Source of the DNA: Serpula lacrymans var. lacrymans S7.9 | Lineage: Eukaryota > Basidiomycota > Agaricomycetes > Boletales > Serpulaceae | Assembly: GCF_000218685.1 (NCBI RefSeq) | Contig: NW_006763296.1 | Coordinates: 1,818,907-1,882,906, forward strand | Direction of reading: 5' to 3' | Length of the DNA: 64,000 nucleotides | In this document: in pieces, positions 55,610-64,000 of the stretch | Layout of the letters: every line of letters begins with the position of its first letter | How positions within the stretch are numbered: position 1 is the stretch's first letter | Position numbers and translations under genes: made by a program | The notes under the pieces: generated by a model | The model's database searches: none | The model's input: only the letters and a program-made list of their open reading frames with translations | Told to the model about the DNA's origin: nothing

Positions 55610-57336
55610 CAACACTTATTATTAGTACACTTTCCCACCTGCTGATTAATCGTCAAAGTCGTATGATAGTTATCCTTTTTTCTTATTGGTTGATTTCCCC
55701 CTCAGACCACTTCCCTTTTATTCTTCTTTCGGTCTGAGGGATAGACGGTTAGCTATAAAAACCCTACATACTCATGTATTGTTCTTTAGCTTTCTATTAC
55801 TTGAATTACCCGCTTTACTCCTCATCAGAAACCTCTGAGTCTACTCTCATATCCTCTACTTGCTATATTAACTAGCATCTGTCGGTCTTCAAGACTCACT
55901 GTACCTCTTACTCCCTGCAAGTGCAGTCGGAGACGGTGTCGATGATGAGAACTGTTGTTAGAAAACCACACACAAAAACAAACTAACACACAATCCTCCC
56001 AGACTCCACGGAACTTGTTTATGGGTTTTGCCTCCTAGAACAGTGGTGCTCTGGTTGTTCGTGGGGTGGTATGTATGACAATCCTTCAAAGTAAAACCCA
56101 GAGATGTATGGATGTGGGTTTTGAGGAGGAGGGATAGTTGAATTTATAGAAGATAGGGGCTTAGTGACCAGTATAGATGAGCACTACCTTGCTAATCGTA
56201 GCACAAGGTAGGTTTGAGAACGACAATATGATGAGGTTCCCAGTGATAGCAGGCTCCTGACGCACAAACTGTAGTGCTCAGAAGGACTCTAATTGAAAGG
56301 GATGACAATCACTTTCAAAAGTGACGAGTGACGATGACAGCAGTTAACAGTAGTAACAGTGGGAAGTGTTGTGACCACACTGGATCACAAGTAGCAGAGT
56401 AGTGAACTTGAGATTTAGAGAAGAAGTCTGGATTGGATTTCTTGCTTTTTTTTTTCACAAGGTAAAATACAGGGGTTTATATAGTAAAAGAAAGGGAGGC
56501 TATGCACAGTATAGCTGTGCAAAAAGAATGAGAAAGAACATGAAGGAAGGAATGTATGCTGACAAATCCTGTGTAGGTAGTACAGGATATGTTACAATTA
56601 ACGTACCTGTACCTACTTACACTTACTTTTTTCACACTTTTACTTTTATTTTTCAAAGTCACATGACCAGTCATGTGATCATTTACTTTACTTTACATTT
56701 TCGACTTTTCATAGTCACATGACTTGGTCATGTGACACAACACCTGACCAATGTCTAGACTCATCATGTGACCGGTCACATGTTAAACATCGGACTTTAA
56801 ACTTTATTTACAACTGTACAGTACCTCATGTATGTTAGTATATATACAGGAGCAATACATGGGGAAGGACTCAGCGAGTCCTCCTGTTGTCTAGCACAAC
56901 TAACTCACTGCAGCCTAAGGGGTAACCACCCATCATCTTCTTTATAGTGTGTTCCTGTGTGCGCTGGAGTAAATAACTCTTGGTTGTTACAGGATAAGAT
57001 CGTCAAAATAAGGAAAAGAAAGAGATAGAACAATGAATGCTGTGTAAGTAATGTTACAGGTTTGTACAGCCATAAAGTAAAGTCCAATAGCAGAAAGAGA
57101 GCAAGAAAATCATGATGTCATGGGAAGATGCAGTAAAAAAGGGCAAAGCAAAAAAAAAAAAATATCAGTATCAACACAGTTCCTTTATTGTCAGTCAGGC
57201 ATTCTGAAAAAAATATGTGTCCATAAAAATGATTCAAAAATCAAAAATAATTGCACCGTAAATGAATGTTCCGCTGAAAAAAAGAAACTGGAGCCACCAG
57301 TCCACCACCTAGTCCAAATCCGACAGTTCCATGGCC
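55610..57336. other. noncoding transposon-derived sequence
   Basis: No convincing gene. There is a promoter-like TATAAAAA near 55755 followed by a pyrimidine-rich stretch. Homopolymer runs lie at 56446-56455 and 57150-57161. A cluster of CATGTGAC palindromes lies at 56645-56785. It may include a solo LTR or non-autonomous element, but I could not define its ends. Confidence 0.4.
56645..56785. repeat. cluster of CATGTGAC palindromes
   Basis: Three near-perfect palindromes: TCACATGACCAGTCATGTGA, the TCACATGACTTGGTCATGTGA type, and CATGTGACCGGTCACATG. The related pair TCATGTGATC and GGTCACATGA occurs in U3 of the Ty3/Gypsy LTR. Confidence 0.6.
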
Positions 57337-57906
57337 TTACCAATGGTCAAATAAGGGAGGGAGAGGAGTAGTTCCAATATGGAACAAGTGAGTCCCAGGC
57401 AGTGTGTGGTAGCTGTAGCTGTAGCGAAGACGATGGACGAAAGATAAGTGTACCCAAGTGAATGGGACAGCGATGTACATGGGCGACGCAAGGGGATGAA
57501 CCTTCTCCAGCTCAAAAACTACCCACCCATGCTCCAACCAGGTGAGACGAGTGACCAATGTTTTGATGGTATATGATGGAAGATCAATGTCATGAAGATG
57601 GACCTTTTGCCCAATTTGGACCGGCCACCGGGGCTTTGCTGATATCAGCAGCGGCACATGGTGGTCGACAGATTGGCGACGGAAACGGATAGAAAGTGGT
57701 GACATCAGATATGGTGAGGGAGCAAAGAAGATGAGGAGGAGGAGGGTGGAGGTGACAAGGAGGTGAACCAGAATAGGGATCCAGAAGCAACCATTGGGTG
57801 AGAATAAAAAAGAGAGTAAGGGTCCCATGGTGGGACTGAGTAAAGAAAAAAAAAGGTAAGGGAGGGCGACAAAAGCGAGGGCGCAATGTGTAGCCAGTGG
57901 CGACAC
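57337..57906 (-). CDS. unrecognised reading frame in the transposon island
   Basis: A 189-codon open minus frame with a hydrophobic N-terminal half (FVALPYLFFSLLSPTMGPLL … LVTSTLLLLIFFAPS). The C-terminal half has a protein-like pattern including RWPVQIGQKVHLHDIDLPSY and RLTWLEHGWVVFELEKVHPL. No named domain. It may be an exon of a transposon-carried gene or chance openness; the presumed start is not certain. Confidence 0.3.
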   Translation of the reverse strand: MSPLATHCALAFVALPYLFFSLLSPTMGPLLSFLFSPNGCFWIPILVHLLVTSTLLLLIFFAPSPYLMSPLSIRFRRQSVDHHVPLLISAKPRWPVQIGQKVHLHDIDLPSYTIKTLVTRLTWLEHGWVVFELEKVHPLASPMYIAVPFTWVHLSFVHRLRYSYSYHTLPGTHLFHIGTTPLPPLFDHW

Positions 57907-57928
57907 AAAAATTTGCCGAAATGCCGAA

Positions 57929-58686
57929 ATGCCGAAAGTACCAAATGGAAAAGCAAAGGTGAACGCGACTGGATTGCCTAACAGAGGTGGTGCTGATCAG
58001 CCACAAATTCAAAAAGGCAATATTAATTACTATTCCATGTGGCACTGTGCCTGTGTGGCGCAAAGGCGAGTCTTTTTGAATATTCGCTTCATTCTTGACA
58101 TCTGTCCGTGCTACCAATCAACTTTGGTGCATGACACCGGATGGTGCCCTTGATGATCCAGAGATCAAAGGCCGCCTGATTTCACTCATCAAAAAGGCCC
58201 TGACTCTCATGCGTTTGAAGATCAAAGACAAGGTATGTTATTTTTCCTTCATGAAGACCAAGAACTCACTGTCTACTAGCTTCTGCTATCTGTTGTGGAA
58301 AAGATGCCAATTTCCGAGCTATATACACTCATAGCTCCGAGGGGTTTTGACATTAGTTTAGACCATTGGAAATGTGCTTGTTTCCTGGTAAGTAAGCTCA
58401 CACATTCACTACTACCTACTAACTACTTTACAAGCGTAAAACATTGCTGGATTTTAGGGCCTTACTCCAAAGCAATGGCCTCCCAGATGGACCGCCCTCT
58501 AGCTCTGGCATTACCGAGGTAGGACCTTCTGCTGGTGTTGGTGAGCTGCAGGAAGATGCTGTGGGTGAGGGCACAGCGTCAGAAGGACATACTGCTTCTG
58601 ACCAGTTTTCCAATTCCGGTTTGACCGCCGCCATCGCTGCAGGTGTAGTATCACAACACAATGGGATCCGCACCCGTGTACAGTGA
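57929..58686 (+). CDS. transposon-island hypothetical protein
   Basis: Spliced plus-strand frame: MPKVPNGKAKVNATGLPNRG; then WCMTPDGALDDPEIKGRLIS and LIKKALTLMRLKIKDK; an intron (about 58212-58279); LLLSVVEKMPISELYTLIAP, RGFDISLDHWKCACFL; a second intron; and RKTLLDFRALLQSNGLPDGP with a Ser/Gly-rich tail ending GIRTRVQ (58686). The splice joins keep phase and give a coherent helical protein of a type often found beside basidiomycete transposons. Function unknown. The join of the first exon is unresolved. Confidence 0.45.
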
Positions 58687-58737
58687 TTCTGGACCTTCTG
58701 GGCATGCAACCAATCAGTATGCTTTCCAAGTACACCT

Positions 58738-58805
58738 TGGTAGCTTAGTTGGTAAAGCACCAGACCATGAAAGCTGGAGTCCCAGGTTCAAGCCCTGGCC
58801 AATGC
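58738..58805 (+). ncRNA. degenerate tRNA-like sequence (possible SINE head or tRNA pseudogene)
   Basis: A consensus A box TAGCTTAGTTGG, a D-stem GCTT/AAGC and a B box GGTTCAAGCCC inside a perfect T-stem (CCAGG/CCTGG) are present. The anticodon arm has an eight-base loop and lacks U33, and only four to five acceptor pairs form. It is therefore not a normal tRNA but retains pol III promoter elements. Confidence 0.5.
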
Positions 58806-58890
58806 ATGTTTTCTCATACTATAAACAAATGTCATAATTTGTCATGTAGTAGCCATTCCCGCCATTCCCGAACACGGTTGGTCATACAAT

Positions 58891-59109
58891 GTGTTCTGGC
58901 ATTACATTGACGTTCATTTGGAGAGGGCGAGGACTGTGTGTCGAGTTCAAGCTGGACCTTCGGCAGCTGCACAGGCTATGTGGTGGATGACCCTAAGCAG
59001 CAATGTGTATGCCGAAGATTTGATGACCTTCCCGGACAACTCTGGTACTTCAGTTACTACAGTCGCACACAGCTGGCAGCTCACAATCGAGCAAAAGTTA
59101 ACACCATAA
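58891..59109 (+). pseudogene. transposon protein remnant
   Basis: Two overlapping plus frames share protein-like fragments: VFWHYIDVHLERARTVCRVQ in one and QCVCRRFDDLPGQLWYFSYY then SRTQLAAHNRAKVNT in the next. The second resembles the C-termini of basidiomycete transposon-linked proteins. A frame change between them suggests a decayed exon. Confidence 0.35.
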
Positions 59110-59795
59110 CCGTATCATTAGCTACTTTCAATCACATTTCTGTACTTGTACTTGTCCTTTCCAAGTTTCCTTTTGTTGCTGTTGTTTGTCATTAAAATAT
59201 GTTTTGAAATTGAACAATGTATCAGTGTCTAGAACTTTGCAATGGATTGTTGGTGTTGTTATAGCTGATGTCTTTGAGTCATATGCTATATATTATGTCT
59301 AAGCTGATAAAATACATGCGAGTGATATCTACCGGACAACTTGATACAATATTCTCTGGAAATCACCGCTAGCTGTCCCTACAACCTCCTTCGTATCTAT
59401 GTAATACATTGGCTACACATTCGCTGTAAATATCGCCAAGGCCTCACTTCGTAACAACTCAGAACAAGCTGCCGAATCAGCTTCGCACAAGAATTTGGAG
59501 AGCACAGCCTTACGTTAGAACCTAAATCGTCACAAATATATCTTGCGGGTTGGGCCGTGTAGGATACGACCGTGACTGTCTTCTTCCCAAATGGTATGAA
59601 TAAGGCAGACAAGATGTACTCGCTGAGGAAACTGTTTTGTGATGAGAGTCGAGCGCATTTATCGATGGAGGCATGACTGTCCCTCCAGCAGGCTCCAGTC
59701 TTTTCACGATGCGCTGATGGAAGTACTAACAAGTTGAAATCACCCACGTTTCTCAGCCTCACACCCCTACTCACCTGCTCATCTCCATCTTTTTA
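59110..59795. other. intergenic, right edge of the transposon island
   Basis: No gene recognised. The minus frame 59397-59774 lacks a domain. Confidence 0.4.
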
Positions 59796-60667
59796 GGGTC
59801 TACATTCAGTACTGTCATAAGGCTTAGAAGGTTGTTCTCAGGCTTTGAAGTGAGTTGAGTCGTACCGTTACTCTCATTCATCAAAAAATATTTGACATAT
59901 TCCTAAGACGGGGCCGGCCATCTTACTTCTTGAGATAGATGTCGCGCTCAATATGCGACGACGAGTATAATTGGATACTAGAATAAGAAGCTTCGCGATT
60001 ACAGGCAACAGGGCTTTGTTGCCCTCCGGAGTATAGGTTCCTCGAGCGTTCAATTCATTCGGCTTAGATTCACCGTAGGTAGTAGTCCTCAACAACCGGA
60101 CGCGCACGGTAATGAAAATATTGATGCCAAACCTTCAAGTTCTATTTCCAGTGATGTGATGTTCCCGTTCTTCTAGTCTCAATCAGACAAAACCATTGAT
60201 ATGACAGAGTGCCGTCACTATATACTACCGTTGGGTTGGGCAACTGTTGGTACGTAACGGTGTATGTACGGAAGTTAAACTGATTAGGGTCTGTAGTTGA
60301 TGGACTGCCATCGCCGCTGACGGTACAGCTCTGTGCAAGTTGAAGGGAGGCTTGTGCATGTCCACTGCAGTTAGGTTTGTGACTCTGATATTCTTCAATG
60401 CTTGCTCAATTCTAACTTGCCATCTTGAGACTTTAGGTAGGATCCAGGCTGGCGGGGGCCGCTGGCTTAACACATACACATATTCCTTTGGTGCTGTATA
60501 CGTAGTATGTGCACTGCAATATTCACTTATTCTGCCGAAGGTGAGTGTCGACCGAGAGACAAAGATAATCCGATGATGGCGTCAGATTTTTTGGTAAGTG
60601 TCTTCGTTCTCTCGTCATGTCACATGTCTTAGACGTCTCATACCGCGACACCGCCTTCCACAAATCA

Positions 60668-60675
60668 TATATAAG
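60668..60675 (+). promoter_or_regulatory. TATA box of secreted-protein gene 2
   Basis: TATATAAG, the same position relative to the gene as in copy 1. Confidence 0.5.
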
Positions 60676-60796
60676 TCGCTGCACCAGCACCTTTGTTTCT
60701 CATCAGCCTCAGTTCTTACATCCCCAGTTCTTACATCCTCACGCTCACTTCTAGTTTGCTATCCTCGACCTCGTTTTATATCCTCAGACTAATAAA

Positions 60797-61359
60797 ATGC
60801 AGTTGACACTCTCTTCTATCTTGTTGTCCCTTGCCGCTTTTTCCACCGCGGCAAGCATTCCTATTGCCCGAACGACGTGCGCTGAAGCTTATCGATTCGG
60901 TGGAGTCCCATCCTTATCGCCAAGCACAGTTGCTCCAGGAGCTGTAAGTGTACTTCTTTTCTTCAGGTCGGTATTATGCTCAATGTCACGACTAGTCTGT
61001 GGAAATCCAAACGGACTTCACTTGCGCTTTCTACTTCGGCATCACACCTACCTACACCGACTACTACATCGAGGTTCTTAGCAACAACAGCGGATACGAG
61101 CCGAACATCCTTCTTGCTCGCCGCCAACCCAATATCACCGCGTCCTCGCCCATCGATAAGTTTACCGTCACAGTGAGTTTGCTCCTGATTTTGTCGCAGT
61201 TTCGATTTAATGCAGGCTTCCTTGTAGATCCCTGACGCGACCTACACCTCTGGTGCAAACTACACTGTGGTTATGGACGTTACGTACCCGATCAATGGGA
61301 CAAATGGCACGCCCGTATATGTTGTTGGTGGTCTCGAGAGCGCAATTACTATTACTTAA
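60797..61359 (+). CDS. small secreted protein, copy 2
   Basis: A 151-residue paralogue of the 12056-12615 gene. Exons 60797-60943, 60996-61172 and 61228-61359; the last two have the same lengths as in copy 1 and the first is one codon longer. Signal peptide MQLTLSSILLSLAAFSTAAS; mature CAEAYRFGGVPSLSPSTVAP, FTCAFYFGITPTYTDYYIEV, NNSGYEPNILLARRQPN, DKFTVTIPDATYTSGANYTV and GTPVYVVGGLESAITIT. Differences from copy 1 cluster just after the signal peptide and at the C-terminus (GVEGG to GLESA), while the core is nearly unchanged. Function unknown; export is inferred. Confidence 0.82.
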
Positions 61360-61488
61360 ATGCGGTAGTATCTGCACATTAGCTAGTTAATTGGTATCTT
61401 CTCGTACTAGTGACTTACCTCGCGTAGACTCTGTGGACTCTGTTTATAACTTGGTTATAATATGTTATTGACTCAATGTGGTCGTGAT

Positions 61489-62993
61489 GGAGTGTGATAA
61501 TGCTGCGAAGTCCCTAGTCCTGTCGTATCTTTCGTTCCGGTTATAACATCAACAATGGTCTTCAGTGGTCCCCATGACCGAAGAAGAAAAATATACGGTG
61601 TCGTAAGAGTAAAAAACACAAAGCTCTGGTTGTAACGAAATATCATAGGTTCATGATGAAGAGCATGATAGTAAAAAACCCCTTCGACGCTATTGGTCTT
61701 TTGCGAACCAGATCCTCGGCCTCTGCGCTTCGATGTACGATGGAATACATGATAGAACACCGATGGCTAAATTATAAGGGTGTGCCTTTGAGTAATTATG
61801 TCGTGAAGTCTATGATAAGGTTACATACATAAATTCAGTGGTAAAAATAACCTCAACGTCACGGCCCTTTGCATCTTTAATGTTACTCCTTTCCAAGATT
61901 CCTTTTGAGTGGACTGATTTATCGCAAAACGGAAAATCATAGTGGCACCAGCTGTCGCATCCTACCTGATGAGACTCGATAAAGAGGTCATACTACTAGT
62001 AGCAAACAAAAGCTCACATGCGCCGTAATAAAGAGTGTTGGCATAGTATTATCGCGCAGGTCCTCCTGCTAGAGTGGGGTCTTTCAGTAAAGAACGACAT
62101 GATCAAGTTTGCGTGGTATGATCTTCTCGCAGGAGATGGGCAGCGCGCGATAGAGTGGATCGACTGTATATCGCATGGATATATTGCTGTTCTTCACACA
62201 GTGTTGATCGCATCGATGTCGTAGCTTTGCACCGTATAACCTACTGCATCTAAAGCGAAACGTTGTACAGGATCAGTCCAGCCGACTTTATGTTCCTTGT
62301 AATTTATTGAAGGTGTTTGATCACCGACAGCGACGTGAACTTGAAAGAGTTTCCTAACAGGAGCGGTGAACGAGTGGTGAATGCGTCACGGATGATTGTG
62401 GAGAGCTTCTTGAATATATTGCCGGTGTGTACGGAAAATATCATTTTTTCCCAAAAGCGAATGAAGAGTAAATACCAAGGGGGGCGAGGGGGGGGGAAAT
62501 ATTTGTGGAGTTGTGAGGTTTCCATTCACTTGAAATGTAAACTGGGGGGATGGAGATAAACGACGTGGCCGATTCAACTCGAAGAGCAAATGATTACCTT
62601 AGAATTCAAGAACATGAAACGCCCATGGACCAAACGCGCACACCAAGATTATCATGATACCTACATAATGTTTATTGGGTTGATGTAGGGGCGGGATCTT
62701 TATGTGGATATTGTGGGCCCTTGACGAAGATAGCTCAGGACAATAGTAATGGTACAGAAGGTAGCGAAGGTCCAGTGGTACAGCGAGGTGATTGTACAGC
62801 GCATAGTATTGTGTGTGGACAAGTAGACCCCCACAAGGGCCACGGGGAAAGCTTGAAGATCTGCATCATAGTACTGTTGATGCCAACTGTCTTCACGATG
62901 CAAGTAAGTCAACCGCTGGCATTATACTGCATTAGAATTGAATATGGAAGCTTCCTAGGAACAGGCCGCCTAAAATAGTTTGTCAACTTTATG
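61489..62993. other. intergenic, no gene recognised
   Basis: Small frames on both strands without domains. A G-run (62487-62498) is present. Confidence 0.45.
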
Positions 62994-64000
62994 CTAAATA
63001 TTATCCTTGGCTAACTGCATGAGCACCCCCCCTTCAATACTGGTCTCCCAAAGCTCCACTTTGGCTCGCTCGACCTCCGCGACAAGCTGCCTTCGACGCT
63101 CCCTTGCGCGACGGATAGTGTCTTCCTTATTGCCGACGTTCCTCGGGGCTGCGCGACCAGGCCCAACGGAAGTGCGCTTCTGGGTCAATGGCACCTGCGC
63201 TTGGGAATTTCGACCGAACGAACTATGCAAAGGTTGCGGATGGTTAGGCTGATAAGTAGACAAAACTGGACAATATGGCATGGGTGTAGCACTAGACGGT
63301 GTGGATGTCGCCGCAAATTGCAGTAATGTAGTTGCAGCAGTGAGAGGATCTGTTCGCACCAAAACCGATACGAAATCAACATTACAAACACGACAATGAC
63401 GACTGTTCTCAGACATACCTTGTTCACCGTTATATACACCAGGTTCCGCAAGTGAATCATCTCTGCTGGGCGTCGGAGGATCGGCGAGAGAGCTGATAGA
63501 TGCCAGCGGGGAGAATGCAAGGTCCGGTGTGGGAGATGTAGCACTGGATGAAGTAGACATCGACTGCCGTGAATGCAATTGTGAAAGCTGGCTGCTTTCA
63601 TGAATGGAGATGGCTAATAAGGTCGGATCGATGTCATGATCTTGAATCGAAGGCGCATCACAGATAGGAACCTCTGCAGATATACCCGAGGCTGTACCCG
63701 TAGCAGGATGTGAAGACGATTCCATCTGTGAATCTAAGTTCGTATGTTGCAGAAGAGATTGGGACTGAAACGATTCTAATGCAGCGGCTGCCTCCGGCAA
63801 ATCCGATTTGGTCAGATCCAACGCTTCAACTCCGTTGTTCATAGTACTCCTTTCAACAGGAACAGTCGTTCCTTGTTCAGTTGTTTCCGGGGGAGGCGGG
63901 TATGCCTGCAGCATAGTCAACCACCTTTCAAATGCAGGTTGATCAAAACCCGGTGTCGAAGATCCTGGAATAGGTGTTGTACACCCCTCACTTGAACCTG
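62994..64000 (-). CDS. unrecognised protein, C-terminal part, runs off the window
   Basis: The open minus frame continues to the right edge (…SSTPGFDQPAFERWLTMLQA), so the 5' end is outside. The visible part is Ser/Thr/Pro-rich (SMSTSSSATSPTPDLAFSPL) and likely disordered. An intron at about 63334-63412 (donor GTATGT after GEQ, acceptor ACAG before DPLTAATTLLQF) removes an apparent CRVC pair. The C-terminus is a basic helix, TIRRARERRRQLVAEVERAK then VELWETSIEGGVLMQLAKDN, and ends at TAG 62994-62996. The ordered helical end after a long disordered region suggests a nuclear regulator, but no DNA-binding domain is visible here. Confidence 0.7.
   Translation of the reverse strand, partial: GSSEGCTTPIPGSSTPGFDQPAFERWLTMLQAYPPPPETTEQGTTVPVERSTMNNGVEALDLTKSDLPEAAAALESFQSQSLLQHTNLDSQMESSSHPATGTASGISAEVPICDAPSIQDHDIDPTLLAISIHESSQLSQLHSRQSMSTSSSATSPTPDLAFSPLASISSLADPPTPSRDDSLAEPGVYNGEQGMSENSRHCRVCNVDFVSVLVRTDPLTAATTLLQFAATSTPSSATPMPYCPVLSTYQPNHPQPLHSSFGRNSQAQVPLTQKRTSVGPGRAAPRNVGNKEDTIRRARERRRQLVAEVERAKVELWETSIEGGVLMQLAKDNI

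Larger units (their letters stand above)
59796..61488 (+). repeat. segmental duplication, copy 2 (secreted-protein locus)
   Basis: Direct-orientation match to 11190-12755. It includes promoter, gene and 3' flank. It carries extra sequence (about 60115-60595) not matched in copy 1. Confidence 0.75.

Noticed and set aside
56360..56995. Possible solo LTR between TGTGACC and GTTACA
   Set aside because: No matching 5 bp target duplication and no second copy in the window; ends could not be defined.
57120..57371. Lys-rich plus frame at 57.1-57.4 kb
   Set aside because: Driven by a poly-A run and AT-rich sequence; no domain.
63370..63400. CRVC zinc-binding pair in the 63 kb gene
   Set aside because: It lies inside a likely intron (GTATGT … ACAG) whose removal gives a smoother frame.

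Overview
The window looks like nuclear DNA of an Agaricomycete basidiomycete. Genes are dense and split by many short introns (about 45-80 bp, almost all GT-AG). The gene families (PARP-like genes of basidiomycete type, a NACHT-ankyrin NLR, a microsomal P450, an aquaglyceroporin) and the mobile elements (a Plavaka-like DNA transposon with a Ty3/Gypsy chromovirus nested in it) are typical of that class. The species cannot be named from the sequence. Exon structures were read by eye from protein-family matches and splice sites, so individual boundaries are provisional.

Layout. 0.8-5.5 kb (minus): three tandem copies of a short PARP-catalytic-domain gene. 6.7-10.9 kb: three nuclear genes for mitochondrial proteins, namely a MAM33/p32 protein (+), an RMND1/DUF155 protein (-) and the 9.5 kDa subunit of respiratory complex I (-). 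11.2-12.75 kb (+): a small secreted-protein gene whose whole locus is duplicated at 59.8-61.5 kb. 13.2-17.7 kb (-): a NACHT-ankyrin NLR-type gene in which about 415 bp of the ankyrin coding sequence is inverted, cutting the gene in two. 18.24 kb: tRNA-Leu(UAA) with a short intron. 18.5-20.7 kb (-): cytochrome P450. 21.7-24.6 kb (+): SART1/Snu66 splicing factor. 25.2-26.8 kb (-): an unrecognised beta-rich protein. 28.3-29.8 kb (+): NADP-dependent MDR reductase. 30.0-31.6 kb (-): aquaglyceroporin. 31.6-35.7 kb: mostly gene-free, with a noncoding tandem duplication. 35.7-39.1 kb (+): ataxin-2/Pbp1. 39.3-43.1 kb (-): BUB1 checkpoint kinase. 43.7-59.2 kb: a transposon island. 60.8 kb: second secreted-protein copy. 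63-64 kb (-): 3' part of an unrecognised gene that runs off the window.

The transposon island is the most informative part. A decayed Plavaka-like transposase gene (45.1-47.0 and 54.0-55.6 kb) is split by a complete 6,985 bp Ty3/Gypsy chromovirus on the minus strand. Its two 367 bp LTRs appear identical and it is flanked by a 5 bp ACCAG target duplication. The element has separate gag and pol frames joined by a candidate -1 slippery site, a C-terminal chromodomain, a polypurine tract, and a 12-nt primer-binding site complementary to the predicted 5' end of its own RNA, as in self-primed Tf1-type elements. It also has an extra membrane-peptide ORF in its leader.

Nothing here forms an operon-like pathway. 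The candidates for something new are the rearranged NLR-ankyrin locus, the compact PARP-like cluster, the leader ORF and self-priming layout of the retroelement, and the ABBA-like/KEN array in BUB1.
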